From: PALSA-607 sp036509315 | GTDB taxonomy: Bacteria; Actinomycetota; Actinomycetes; Acidothermales; Acidothermaceae | Direction: 5' to 3' | Assembly: GCA_036509315.1 (NCBI GenBank) | Contig: DATCFU010000207.1 | Span: 1 to 33,624 of the forward strand | DNA length: 33,624 nucleotides | Shown here: piece after piece, positions 1 to 8,800 of the stretch | How the letters are laid out: the number at the start of each line of letters is the position of its first letter | How positions within the stretch are numbered: position 1 is the stretch's first letter | Made by a program: the position numbers and the translations under genes | The notes under the pieces: generated by a model | What the model saw: only the letters and a program-made list of their open reading frames with translations | The model's database searches: none | Told to the model about the DNA's origin: nothing

Positions 1-198
1 GTCGGCGACTACCACCTGCCCAACGCCGTGGGTTTTCTCTTCACCGGTCGCCCGCGCACCGACGACGCCGGGATGCTGGCGCTTCTTGAGCCTTACCGAC
101 CACACCGGCAACGCGTCGTCCGGCTTGTTGAAGCAACGGGCGCTTCTGCTCCGCGCTACGGTCCGCGTATGTCACTTCGCGACAACCGGTCGCTTTGA
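1..198 (+). CDS. DNA-3-methyladenine glycosylase-like protein, C-terminal end (5' truncated by window)
   Basis: Reading frame 1 is open from the first base to a TGA at 196-198 and encodes a 65-residue tail. It begins with a VGDYHLPN-type segment, contains LLEPYRPHR and ends RYGPRMSLRDNRSL. These match the C-terminus of the AlkA/HhH-GPD-like glycosylases common in actinobacteria, which excise alkylated bases in base-excision repair. The catalytic part lies upstream of the window and cannot be checked. The stop overlaps the next start by one base (TGATG), so the two genes are probably co-translated. The family call comes from remembered C-terminal signatures only. Confidence 0.65.
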   Translation, partial: VGDYHLPNAVGFLFTGRPRTDDAGMLALLEPYRPHRQRVVRLVEATGASAPRYGPRMSLRDNRSL

Positions 199-653
199 TG
201 GCTCTCGACGAAATCGATCAGCAGATTCTCGCCGTGCTGCGTGACAACGCGCGGGCCAGCTTTGCCGATGTCGGTACGCAAGTCGGACTAAGCGCGCCGG
301 CGGTCAAGCGTCGCGTCGACAGGATGCGGGCGAACGGCGTCATCACCGGATTCGCGGCGATCGTCGACCCGTCAGCACTCGGCTGGACGACGGAGGCGTA
401 CGTCGAGTTGTACTGCCAGGGTCGGACGTCACCAACGGCCATTGCCGAAGCCGTGTCGCGCCACCCGGAGGTGGTCGACGCCTGCACGGTGTCGGGCGAG
501 GCGGACGCCCTCATTCACGTGGTCGCGGCCGACATGCGGCACTTCGAGGATGTGTTGGAGCGGATCGGGGCGGAGAGCTTCGTGGTCCGCACGAAGAGCG
601 TGCTGGTGTTGTCTCGGCTGCTGCGCCGCGAGGCCGCGACCGACCCCAACTAG
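198..653 (+). CDS. Lrp/AsnC family transcriptional regulator
   Basis: This 151-residue protein has the two-part Lrp/AsnC layout. An N-terminal winged helix-turn-helix spans about residues 5-60 (LDEIDQQILAVLRDNARASF, then VGLSAPAVKRRVDRM). A C-terminal ligand-binding/oligomerisation domain spans about 65-145 (the ACTVSGEADALIHVVAADM stretch is the usual ligand loop). Such proteins bind DNA as dimers to octamers and respond to amino acids. ATG 198 is preferred over the TTG at 195 because it forms a TGATG overlap with the upstream stop; no clear Shine-Dalgarno is present. The arginine/ornithine genes start 117 bp downstream on the same strand. An Lrp gene also neighbours the equivalent M. tuberculosis genes, so control of that pathway is likely but inferred. 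Confidence 0.9.
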   Translation: MALDEIDQQILAVLRDNARASFADVGTQVGLSAPAVKRRVDRMRANGVITGFAAIVDPSALGWTTEAYVELYCQGRTSPTAIAEAVSRHPEVVDACTVSGEADALIHVVAADMRHFEDVLERIGAESFVVRTKSVLVLSRLLRREAATDPN

Positions 654-730
654 TGGCGTGCCATTCTGCGCAACGAATCGCCGTCTGGGACCGATTTCGC
701 GGCTGACTCTGCCGCTAAGACGCAAGGGAA

Positions 731-750
731 CAGGCTTGTTCGAAAGCCTG
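731..750. promoter_or_regulatory. 7-bp perfect dyad upstream of ddaH-like gene
   Basis: CAGGCTT at 731-737 is exactly complementary to AAGCCTG at 744-750 across a 6-nt centre. The element ends 20 bp before the dimethylargininase ATG, in the 117-bp gap after the Lrp/AsnC gene. It could be an operator for that regulator or for an arginine-responsive protein, or an RNA hairpin in the leader. Only the symmetry is observed; the binding protein is inferred. Confidence 0.35.
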
Positions 751-770
751 CGGTCGCCCATCGTTAGAGC

Positions 771-1637
771 ATGACCGCAACCGTGAGCGATTCAGTCAGA
801 GCGACCTCGCCCGACACCCTGCCCGCCACGCACGAGCGGGCGGCGACCCGTCGCCGCTACCTCATGTGCGAGCCGCGGTACTTCGCGGTGGAGTACGCGA
901 TCAACCCGTGGATGGATCCATCGGTGCCGGTCGACACCGAACTCGCTGTCCAGCAGTGGCGCGGTCTCTTCGACACCTATCGCCGCCTCGGCCACGACGT
1001 CTCCCAGATCGAACCCGTCGACGGCTTGCCCGACATGGTGTTCGCGGCGAACGGCGCGACGGTCGCAAACAATCGGGTCTATGGCGCGAAGTTTCTGCAC
1101 GCGGAGCGCGGAGGCGAAGGTCCCGCTTACCTGAACTGGTTTCGCGCCGCGGGGTTCGACGCCCACGATGCACGGTTCATCAACGAGGGCGAGGGCGACT
1201 TACTCGTGGCGGGCGGGCGCTTGCTCGCTGGCACCGGCTTTCGGACCGTTCCGGAGGCGCATGCCGAAGCAGGCCAGGTTCTGGGTCTTTCGGTCGTCAC
1301 TCTCGAGCTCGTCGATCCGCGCTACTACCACCTCGACACCGCGTTGTGCGTGCTCGGTCCCGATGAAATTGCTTATTTCCCAGGCGCTTTCAGTGCTCGT
1401 AGCCAAGCAGTGCTGCGCGATCTCTACCCCGGCGCGATCCTTGCTACCGCAGCCGACGCGGCGGTGCTGGGCCTCAACGCGGTGAGCGACGGCTGCCACG
1501 TGGTGCTCCCCGCAGAGGCAATGGCACTCGCGAAGACACTACTCGCGCGTGGCTACCAACCGGTACCGGTGGAGCTGAGCGAGTTGCGCAAAGCCGGCGG
1601 CGGACCGAAGTGCTGCACGTTGGAGTTGCGGCCATGA
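771..1637 (+). CDS. dimethylargininase / arginine deiminase-type amidinohydrolase
   Basis: This 288-residue protein of the pentein (amidinotransferase) fold probably hydrolyses N-omega-methylated arginines to citrulline, or a related guanidino substrate. Landmarks are Asp88 in LPDMVFAANG, the acidic NEGEGD loop, His187 in YYHLDT, and a C-terminal GGGPKCCTLELRP whose Cys281/Cys282 pair supplies the nucleophile. The roughly 25-residue N-terminal extension before RRRYLMCEP is typical of actinobacterial members. No good Shine-Dalgarno precedes the ATG, so the exact start is less certain than the family. The stop overlaps the next ATG by four bases (ATGA), as in the M. tuberculosis Rv2323c-rocD arrangement. 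Substrate choice between dimethylarginine and another guanidine cannot be decided from sequence. Confidence 0.88.
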   Translation: MTATVSDSVRATSPDTLPATHERAATRRRYLMCEPRYFAVEYAINPWMDPSVPVDTELAVQQWRGLFDTYRRLGHDVSQIEPVDGLPDMVFAANGATVANNRVYGAKFLHAERGGEGPAYLNWFRAAGFDAHDARFINEGEGDLLVAGGRLLAGTGFRTVPEAHAEAGQVLGLSVVTLELVDPRYYHLDTALCVLGPDEIAYFPGAFSARSQAVLRDLYPGAILATAADAAVLGLNAVSDGCHVVLPAEAMALAKTLLARGYQPVPVELSELRKAGGGPKCCTLELRP

Positions 1638-2902
1638 CGCCGCCGAGCGACGTTCTGGTCAGCACCGACATCACCGTGAGCAGCGACCTAACGCCCAACG
1701 CCGCGCAATACATCGAGCGCGACGAGGCGTTTGCCGCGCACACCTACCACCCACTGCCCGTCGTCCTGCGCGAAGGAAGCGGCGTGTGGGTGACCGATGT
1801 CGACGGCCGCCGTTACCTCGACTGCCTCGCGGGGTACTCCGCGTTGAACTTCGGGCATAGCCACCCGGTCATCGTGGCCGCCGCGCGCGACCAGCTCGAG
1901 CGGTTGACGTTGACCAGCCGCGCGTTCCATCACGACCTGCTGGGCTCCTTCAGCGCTGAGCTCGCGCAGCTGTGCGGCACGGAGGCCGTGCTGCCGATGA
2001 ACAGCGGCGCCGAGGCGGTCGAGACGGCGCTCAAGCTGGCCCGGAAGTGGGGCTATGAGGTCAAGGGAGTGCAGCCCGAGCACGCCAATATCGTCGTCGC
2101 ACGCAACAACTTCCACGGTCGCACGATCAGCATCGTGAGCTTTTCCAGCGATCGTGACGCCAAGCGCAACTTCGGCCCGTTCACGCCCGGCTTCCGCGAG
2201 GTCGCCTTCGGCGACGCCGATGAGCTCGCGTCTGTGATCGACGCCAACACCGTCGCCGTGCTCATCGAACCGATCCAGGGTGAGGCCGGCGTCGTCATCC
2301 CGCCGGGTGGGTATCTGCGGGCGGTTCGTGAGCTCTGCACCGCTCGCGGCGTCTTGTTCATGGCGGACGAGATCCAGTCAGGCCTTGGTCGTACTGGCCG
2401 CACGTTTGCGTGTGACCACGAAGACATTCGACCGGACGTCTACATCCTCGGCAAGGCGCTGGGCGGCGGCATCATGTCGGTCTCTGCGGTCGTGTCGACC
2501 TGGGACGTCATGGGCGCACTGCATCCGGGCGAGCACGGCAGCACGTTCGGCGGCAACCCGCTCGCGTGTGCAGTGGGCCGAGCAGTCATTGGTTTGCTGA
2601 ACACCGGTGAGTACCAGCAGCGAGCTGCCGAGCGTGGCGCCCAGTTGGCCGACCGGCTGACCGGATTGGTCGGCACTGGCGTGGTCGGTTTCCGCTCGCG
2701 CGGTCTGTGGGCCGGCGTCGACATCGACCCGGCGATCGCGACCGGCCGACAGGTGTGCGAAGAGCTGCTGCGCAGGGGAGTGCTCGCGAAGGACACGCAC
2801 GGCTCGACGATCCGTCTCGCGCCGCCACTCGTCATCTCTGCCGCAGAAGTCGACCTCGCCGTCGATGCACTAGCTGGCGCATTGGCCGAACTCAAGGACT
2901 AA
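1634..2902 (+). CDS. rocD: ornithine aminotransferase
   Basis: A 422-residue class-III PLP aminotransferase that converts ornithine and 2-oxoglutarate to glutamate semialdehyde and glutamate. Motifs in order are the N-terminal YHPLPVVL...GVWVTDVDGRRYLDCLAGYSALNFGH, the PLP phosphate-binding MNSGAEAVETALKLARKWGY, EPIQGEAGV, the cofactor Asp in MADEIQSGLGRTG, and the Schiff-base Lys274 in YILGKALGGG. Length matches full ornithine aminotransferases; the M. tuberculosis counterpart is split into two ORFs, and this copy is intact. ATG 1634 is chosen because it overlaps the ddaH-like stop by four bases; a GTG at 1610 is in frame but less likely. Together the two genes feed arginine derivatives toward glutamate and proline. 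Confidence 0.93.
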   Translation: MTPPSDVLVSTDITVSSDLTPNAAQYIERDEAFAAHTYHPLPVVLREGSGVWVTDVDGRRYLDCLAGYSALNFGHSHPVIVAAARDQLERLTLTSRAFHHDLLGSFSAELAQLCGTEAVLPMNSGAEAVETALKLARKWGYEVKGVQPEHANIVVARNNFHGRTISIVSFSSDRDAKRNFGPFTPGFREVAFGDADELASVIDANTVAVLIEPIQGEAGVVIPPGGYLRAVRELCTARGVLFMADEIQSGLGRTGRTFACDHEDIRPDVYILGKALGGGIMSVSAVVSTWDVMGALHPGEHGSTFGGNPLACAVGRAVIGLLNTGEYQQRAAERGAQLADRLTGLVGTGVVGFRSRGLWAGVDIDPAIATGRQVCEELLRRGVLAKDTHGSTIRLAPPLVISAAEVDLAVDALAGALAELKD

Positions 2903-2928
2903 GACGCGCGCCGACAAGAGCGCGGCAG

Positions 2929-2958
2929 TGCAGCGCTGGCCGGCGTCAGCCAGCTGCA
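2929..2958. terminator. hairpin between convergent rocD and fbiB
   Basis: GCTGGC (2935-2940) pairs with GCCAGC (2949-2954) across an 8-nt loop. TGCA (2929-2932) can pair with TGCA (2955-2958) if two left-hand bases bulge. The structure lies in the 43-bp convergent gap and covers the fbiB stop codon. It lacks a T-tract, as is common for actinobacterial terminators, and could serve both strands. Confidence 0.45.
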
Positions 2959-4046
2959 GTATTTCCGACGGCGATGATTCCTAGTGGGTAGTCGGGTAAG
3001 CCGTCCGCAGCGGCAGGCGAGGGCCAGATCCAGTGCGATCCGAGCTCCTCGATCGCGAGTGCGACGAGCACGTTCTCGATGGCTGCGCCGGCTGCCAGCA
3101 GGTCCCGCGCAGCGGCTTCTTCGTCGAGCTGGGGAACGATCACGGTTGTGGCGCAGGCCAGCACATCGGCGTCCGCGAATGCAGGCAATGCCGCGAAGTC
3201 GCTCGCCGGCAGCACAGTGAACCGCAACCCGTGCCAGCCTGACGGGTGCGCGGCGAGCGACGCTGCCTGGAGCGCACGGGTTACCCGATCGGCTTCGACG
3301 GGCTCCCCGGTGAAGTTCACCGCGTCGACGCGTGCCCGCAGCACGTCGCGCGTGCCGAGAGAGAACAGATCCTCATCGATCGGCCGGACAACGCTAGAAA
3401 TGCCTTGCGTATCAGGGTTTTCAAGAGGCCGGACGACGGACAGTCCGCGCACGATCGCGACTGGCACGCCGTTCGTTTTGCCCTTCACGAGGTCGGCTGC
3501 CGCGGCCAGTTCGTCGACCGTGCACGTCAGTGTGACGCGCAACTCGTTGCCGTACGGATCGACCGTGCCACGCAGATCCTCGAACGCTCCGAGCCCGGCG
3601 AAGCCGACCGCGGCGTCGGTGACACCAACCCGCCACGGCCGGCCGAACGTGTCGCTGATGACCACACCGACGTTGACGCCGGTGAGCGAACGAACGCCGT
3701 CACGGATCCTCCGGGCGGATGCGTCAGAGTCGACGGGCAACATCACGACCTCGCCCTTGGTGACATTCGATGCGTCGACACCAGCGGCAGCCATGACGAA
3801 TCCGTGCCGCGTCGCGACGATGCGGGTGTCGCCGCGACGAGCGACGACCCGCACGGTCTCGGCATCGATGGCGAGATCGCGGTCGCCGTCGACGACCTGG
3901 CCTTCGGCCTTCGAGACGACCTTCGACGTGACGACGAGAACGTCGCCGTCACGTAGCGACGGCGCGTGCGCAACGATCAGGACGGCTAGCGAATCGCCGG
4001 CGACGACCTCGGGAATGCCCTGCACCGCAAGGACTTCTAGCGTCAT
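2946..4046 (-). CDS. fbiB: coenzyme F420:L-glutamate ligase FbiB with shortened C-terminal nitroreductase-like domain
   Basis: Residues 1 to about 240 form the CofE-type ligase that adds L-glutamates to F420-0 with GTP. Characteristic segments are DGDVLVVTSKVVSKAEG, the RHGFV/NVTKGEVVMLPVDSD region, SDTFGRPWRVG, and VDELAAAADLVKGKTNGVPVAIVRG. The remaining ~125 residues resemble the FMN-binding nitroreductase domain that reduces dehydro-F420-0 in M. tuberculosis FbiB (IENVLVALAIEELGSHWIW, then LGIIAVGN). That domain is about 200 residues in the mycobacterial protein, so an internal stretch and the C-terminal tail are missing here. ATG 4046 overlaps the fbiA stop by four bases (ATGA), so the two F420 genes form one minus-strand unit. 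The ligase role is secure; reductase activity is uncertain. Confidence 0.9.
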   Translation of the reverse strand: MTLEVLAVQGIPEVVAGDSLAVLIVAHAPSLRDGDVLVVTSKVVSKAEGQVVDGDRDLAIDAETVRVVARRGDTRIVATRHGFVMAAAGVDASNVTKGEVVMLPVDSDASARRIRDGVRSLTGVNVGVVISDTFGRPWRVGVTDAAVGFAGLGAFEDLRGTVDPYGNELRVTLTCTVDELAAAADLVKGKTNGVPVAIVRGLSVVRPLENPDTQGISSVVRPIDEDLFSLGTRDVLRARVDAVNFTGEPVEADRVTRALQAASLAAHPSGWHGLRFTVLPASDFAALPAFADADVLACATTVIVPQLDEEAAARDLLAAGAAIENVLVALAIEELGSHWIWPSPAAADGLPDYPLGIIAVGNTAAG

Positions 4047-5077
4047 ACGTGCAAGTCTGCCGCAAGGTCGAGCACGCTGCGCGCGATACCTGCCGTGGCA
4101 TCGAGGTCGCTCATGAGCAGCGGCCGCGACCGGACCGCGATGCGATCGAGTGGCGGCTGCATCGAGGGGCCATCAACGTCGTCGACGAGCCAACCGTCGA
4201 GCAGCGCCGACCCGTAGTGCTCGGCGACCGCGCGTGCAGTCGTGGCGACGCCAATCGCCGCCAGGCACGCATCGGCCATGCCGCGGACCGGCGCGCCACC
4301 GATGATCGGCGAGACCCCGATCACGGGTGCGGGTGCATCGATCAATGCCTCGCGGATACCAGGGACCTGCAGGATCGTGCCGATGCTCACGACCGGGTTG
4401 GACGGCGGGAAAACGATGAGGTCTGCCGCTGCAATCGCTTCGAGCACCCCGGGTGCGGACCGCGACTCAGACGCACCGACCGCGACGATGCGCTTCGCAG
4501 GCACTGCGGCGTGCAGCCGCACCCACCATTCCTGAAAGTGCACCGTCCGCTCGCCGTCGTCCGGATCGTCGAGAACCACATGGGTTTCGACCGGGTCGTC
4601 CGACATCGGGAGAAGCCGCACGCCGGGAGCCCATCGCTCACACAAGCGACGTGTGACTTCGGACAGCGGCACGCCGTCCGCCAGCCAACCGGTGCGCAGA
4701 ACGTGCGTCGCGATGTCACGATCGCCGAGTCCGAACCATTGGGGAGTCGCCTCGTACAACTCCAACTCGTCCTTGACCGCGAACGTCTCACCGGCGCGAC
4801 CCCAGCCCTGCTCTTCGTTGATGCCGCCACCGAGGGTGTACATCACGGTGTCGAGATCGGGACATATCCGAAGTCCGAACAAGGTGACGTCGTCACCGGT
4901 GTTACCGATGACAGTGACTTCGCTTTTCCGCCCCGATTCGCGGTCGTCGGCAGACAGCGCGATGAGCAAACCGCGCAGAAATCGGGCACCACCGATGCCA
5001 CCTGCGAGTGCGACGACACGTCGAATGGCGCCGGAATCGCGCGAAGTCGAGCCTGCTGAGCCCCCGGCGCCGTCCAT
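4043..5077 (-). CDS. fbiA: FbiA/CofD, F420 side-chain phosphoryl transferase
   Basis: Transfers a phospholactyl or phosphoenolpyruvyl group from its guanylylated donor to the deazaflavin Fo, giving (dehydro-)F420-0. CofD signatures are VVALAGGIGGARFLRGL near the N-terminus, VIGNTGDDVTLFGLRICPDLDTVMYTLGG, WFGLGDRDIATHVLRT, HFQEWWVR, and VFPPSNPVVSIGTIL with SPIIGG...RGMADACL. The start is uncertain: in-frame ATGs lie at 5158, 5095 and 5077. ATG 5077 gives 344 residues, nearest the family length of about 330, and a TATCGG -10-like box at 5083-5088 would make the transcript nearly leaderless; none of the three has a convincing ribosome-binding site. It is divergent from whiB2 and overlaps fbiB by four bases. 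Confidence 0.92.
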   Translation of the reverse strand: MDGAGGSAGSTSRDSGAIRRVVALAGGIGGARFLRGLLIALSADDRESGRKSEVTVIGNTGDDVTLFGLRICPDLDTVMYTLGGGINEEQGWGRAGETFAVKDELELYEATPQWFGLGDRDIATHVLRTGWLADGVPLSEVTRRLCERWAPGVRLLPMSDDPVETHVVLDDPDDGERTVHFQEWWVRLHAAVPAKRIVAVGASESRSAPGVLEAIAAADLIVFPPSNPVVSIGTILQVPGIREALIDAPAPVIGVSPIIGGAPVRGMADACLAAIGVATTARAVAEHYGSALLDGWLVDDVDGPSMQPPLDRIAVRSRPLLMSDLDATAGIARSVLDLAADLHV

Positions 5078-5249
5078 GTCACCCGATAGTGGCATGCGTA
5101 TAGGCACAGGCCGAAAGGCACCTGCTGGATGGGTCGATTTGCCATCTGAAGCGCCCATTTAGCGGGCTGCGAGCGCAAAAAGAGGGCTGCAGCGAAGCCG
5201 CTTACCAGCGACCGCCGACATCTCGTGTGAGGGAATATCACCGTTTGGC

Positions 5250-5279
5250 TTGACTAGTGGGTAATGACGCGCATGTAAT
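5250..5279 (+). promoter_or_regulatory. candidate promoter of whiB2
   Basis: TTGACT (5250-5255) and TGTAAT (5274-5279) are separated by 18 bp, close to a housekeeping -35/-10 pair. It would start transcription near 5286 and leave a leader of about 70 nt before the whiB2 GTG. It is the clearest sigma-70-type promoter noticed in the window. The identity of the sigma factor is inferred from consensus similarity only. Confidence 0.5.
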
Positions 5280-5305
5280 TCCACCTATGTTCTTCGCGGG
5301 CGGTG

Positions 5306-5348
5306 CAGCCAGAGTGGCTGGGTCCCGCTCGACAAGGGTCGAGGAGGT
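5306..5348 (+). promoter_or_regulatory. whiB2 leader: two hairpins and strong Shine-Dalgarno
   Basis: CAGCCA (5306-5311) pairs with TGGCTG (5315-5320) around a GAG loop. CTCGAC (5328-5333) pairs with GTCGAG (5338-5343) around AAGG. The second stem runs into the ribosome-binding site GAGGAGGT (5341-5348), which lies 5 nt before GTG 5354. This site decides the start codon. The abutting stem could modulate access to it, which is an inference. Confidence 0.5.
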
Positions 5349-5353
5349 ACGCG

Positions 5354-5665
5354 GTGATTGAGATCTACCGCGAGGTCCACCCACTGCACGCCGACGCTGC
5401 GGACGCAGATGTTGCCGAGTCCGGCTTCCCCATCGACATCGAGGAAGAACTGCGTTGGCAGGAGCGCGCGCTGTGCGCGCAGACCGACCCGGAGGCCTTC
5501 TTCCCGGAGAAGGGCGGGTCGACTCGGGAGGCAAAGCGGATCTGCACGACCTGCGCCGTCCGCTCCGAGTGCCTTGAGTACGCACTCGGCAACGATGAGC
5601 GCTTTGGCATCTGGGGTGGTCTTTCTGAGCGTGAGCGTCGCCGTCTGAAGCGGCGCGTGAGCTAA
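5354..5665 (+). CDS. whiB2: WhiB2/WhmD-type Fe-S transcriptional regulator
   Basis: A 103-residue Wbl protein; this subclass is required for septation and sporulation or cell division in actinobacteria. Four cysteines bind a [4Fe-4S] cluster: Cys41 and the C-x2-C-x5-C cluster Cys64, Cys67, Cys73. The GIWGG turn is at 85-89, followed by the basic DNA-binding tail RERRRLKRRVS. ALCAQTDPEAFFPEKGGSTREAK and the ERFGIWGGLSERERRRLKR region closely match mycobacterial WhiB2. GTG 5354 is chosen over a GTG/TTG-type start at 5303 because GAGGAGGT lies 5 nt upstream. The ~35-residue acidic N-terminus is longer than in M. tuberculosis WhiB2 (89 residues). It is divergent from fbiA, as in mycobacteria. Confidence 0.95.
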   Translation: MIEIYREVHPLHADAADADVAESGFPIDIEEELRWQERALCAQTDPEAFFPEKGGSTREAKRICTTCAVRSECLEYALGNDERFGIWGGLSERERRRLKRRVS

Positions 5666-5691
5666 CAAGCACTCCCGCACCTGTATGACTG

Positions 5692-5719
5692 CCCGGTCGG
5701 CGAACGGACGCCGACCGGG
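5692..5719 (+). terminator. strong terminator hairpin after whiB2
   Basis: CCCGGTCGGCG (5692-5702) and CGCCGACCGGG (5709-5719) form a perfect 11-bp GC-rich stem around the 6-nt loop AACGGA, 26 nt after the whiB2 stop. No U-tract follows. It likely separates whiB2 from the glycosyltransferase gene. Confidence 0.75.
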
Positions 5720-5805
5720 TGCCGGACGTTCATCGCGTAGGGTGAGGCGTTTGCAAGCTCTCACCCGTGCTGCCCCACCCCTGCTGTCTTCCCCGGCCTG
5801 GCCGT

Positions 5806-8800
5806 ATGACCTCATCTGCCATCAGACATGACCATCTGGTCCGCCCCCGTCACGTCGTCACAGCGGTGCTCGTTGCCCATGACGGCGCTCGTTGGCTGCC
5901 CACGACATTGCACGCGGTCAAGACGCAGCGGCGGCCCGTCCAGCGGTTCGTCGCGGTCGACACCGACAGCCACGATGGCACCCGCGAGCTGCTTGAGCGA
6001 GCGGTCGGCGCGTCGAGCGTCCTTGACGCGCCTCGCGAGATGGGGTTCGGTGCGGCCGTAGCGATGGCGACCGCAGCCTTCGCGCACGCGCCAGGGCTGG
6101 CGTCGACCAGGTCAGACTCGGGCGCCGTGGTCGAATGGCTGTGGCTGCTGCACGACGACAGCGCACCGGCTCCGCAAGCACTCGAGGCGCTGCTCGAACT
6201 GGCCGACGAGATGCCGTCGGCGGCGGTGATCGGCGCGAAGCTGCTCGGTTGGGATAACCAGCGCCTGCTGCTGGAGGTCGGCGCCACTCTCGATCGCGGC
6301 GGTCGGCGCGAGACGTGGCTCGAACCGGGCGAGCTCGATCACGGGCAGCACGACGGTGATCGCGACGTGCTTGCCGTCAGCACCGCGGGGATGTTGGTGC
6401 GCCGCGATATTTGGGAAGACCTCGGCGGTTTCGATCCAGCGTTGCCGCTCTTTCGCGATGACACCGATTTCGGCTGGCGGGCGAATCTGGCCGGCCATCG
6501 CGTGGTCATTTGCAGCCGCGCTGTGTTGCGGCACGCGCAAGCGACGACGAGTGGGCTGCGTCCGATCGCGTGCGGTCCATCGCAACCCCGCCGGCTTGAC
6601 CGCCAGAGCGCGCTGTGGACGATGCTCACGAACTGCTCCGCCGTGTGGTTGCCATGGACGATCCTGCGCGTGATGTTCGCCGGCGTCGTCCGGTCGAGCC
6701 TTTTCGTCGTCGCAAAGCGACCGTTCGATGCGTGGGACGAAATGCGCGCAACGGTGAGCGTTTTGATCCGGCCTCGGGCACTACTGCGTGCCCGTCGGGC
6801 ACGCCGCGCCACTCGCCGGATCCCGTCGCGCGAGGTGCGATCGTTGTTCGCGCCGCGCGGCACGCGCTTGCGGCGCTACGGCGAATCGGCACGCGAGCGA
6901 CTCACAGACATCGGGCGTCGCGACGACGACGCGATTACCGACGACCGCGTACTCTTCCGCCGGCTCATCACGCAGCCGGGTCTGGTGTTGGTGATCGGGC
7001 TGTTGATCGTGTCGCTCGTCGCTGAGCGCCACGTGTTGAAGGGCACGCTGCACGGCGGCATGTTGCTCCCTGCACCCGCCTCGGCGGGAGATCTCTGGAA
7101 CACCTACACCGCGAGTTGGCACGCCACCGGGTTCGGCAGCACAACGGACGCACCGCCTTACTTGGCGATCGTCGCGATGATCGGCGCAGTGCTGTTCGGT
7201 AGCGCGCAGCTCGCGGTCAAGGTGTTGTTGCTCGGCAGCGTGCCGATTGCCGGCCTCATGGCCTACGTCGCCGCGCGCCCCATCGTGACGACGAAGCGCC
7301 TGCGCGTGTGGCTCGCGGCCACCTACGCGTTGCTGCCTGTTGCAACCGGATCGATCGCATCGGGTCGCTTGGGTACGGCGGTGGCATTCGCCGTCCTGCC
7401 ACTTGCTTTGAAGCTTTCCGGCCAGTCGCTGTTGCCGCCGTTGTATACGCAGGCGCGCGCAGAGCGGTCAACAGCCCGACGGTCTGGACGGCGAGTGGTT
7501 GGCGTTCGGCCCGCATGGCCTGCTGGGCTGGTGCTGGCCCTCGGGGCCGCGTTCGATCCGATGCTGTACGTGTTGTTGGCGCCGCTTCTTGCATTGGCGC
7601 TGATCGCGTCGCTCGTGCGCCGATCGTGGGTAGGCGTGCGCCGAGTGCTCATTGTGCTCGCAGTGCCGCCCGCGTTGTTGATGCCTTGGTCGGCGCGGTT
7701 GTGGCATCACCCCGCGTTGCTCGTGCTCGGGGTGGGTCAACCGAGTGGGCAACTCCAAGCCCCGCGGCTACCGGCCATCGACATGCTGCTGCTGCATCCG
7801 GGCGGACCGTCGTTGCCACCGATCTGGCTCGATGGCGTCATTGCGGTAGCGGCGCTCGCTGGGCTTTTGCAGTTGACCAGGCCCGGGCCGGCGAGGCTCG
7901 GTTGGTTACTCGCGATCGATGGCTTGGTCGGCGGCCTGATCGTGGCTGGTGTGCAGGCGCAGGTGCCGGGTAGTTCCGACACGTTCGCGGGTTGGCCCGG
8001 CATCGCGACTGCGATGGTGGGCGCCGGCCTGCTGACGTCGGCGGCGGTTGCCGGCACCAGACTGCGTTCTCGGCTGACCCAAACGAACTTCGGTTGGCGC
8101 CAACCGCTCGCGCTGCTGCTAGCGACTGCGGCGGCGGCCACACCGCTGGCGGCCGGTGCCTTCTGGGTCGTCGCTGGCACCGGACACGTACTGCATTCAG
8201 GGCCGGTCAACATCCTGCCGCCGTTCGTCGCGGCTGAGTCCGTCGCGCATGGTCAGGCCCGAACTGTGGTGCTGAAGCCTGGGCCGTCGGGCCAGGTCGA
8301 CTACACCGTGCTACGTGACCGGGGTCAGCAACTCGGCGACGCCGACCTGCTCTCGGATCCTGGCCAGGTCGCCGTCGTCGGCGCGGCTGTCGCCGACCTC
8401 TCAGCGGGTATTGGTCAACGCGCGGCCACCGAGCTTTCGCACACAGGGATCCGCTACGTCTTGGTGCCCGAGTCTGCTGATGCAGGTCTTGGCGCCAGGA
8501 TCGCGGCGGGCGGCGGGGTGTTGCCGCAGAACACGAGCGGCGGATGGCGGGTCTGGGAAGTGCAGGCCAATGCGGGCCGTCTCGCGATCGCCGCTACCGG
8601 GGACGATGACTGGCAGCTGCCGGGCGCTCCGGTCGGCGTCGGTCGGCACGCACCGACGTTGCAGATCCCGTTCTCGCTGAGTTCGCGGGTGTTGGTCCTC
8701 ACCGAGGCGCCATCGTCCGCGTGGCAAGCGAAGGCGGTCGCCGCGCCAGGCCCGATCGGAGCCGTGGGGGCGGTCGCAACCGCCGGGCAGCTCGCTGAGA

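Noticed and set aside
3079..4116. 345-codon plus-strand open frame opposite fbiB
   Set aside because: It is the antisense of a confidently identified gene, has Ser/Thr/Arg-rich random composition and matches no family.
5303..5353. Longer whiB2 start at 5303
   Set aside because: The segment overlaps the leader hairpins and lacks a ribosome-binding site, while GAGGAGGT lies 5 nt before GTG 5354.
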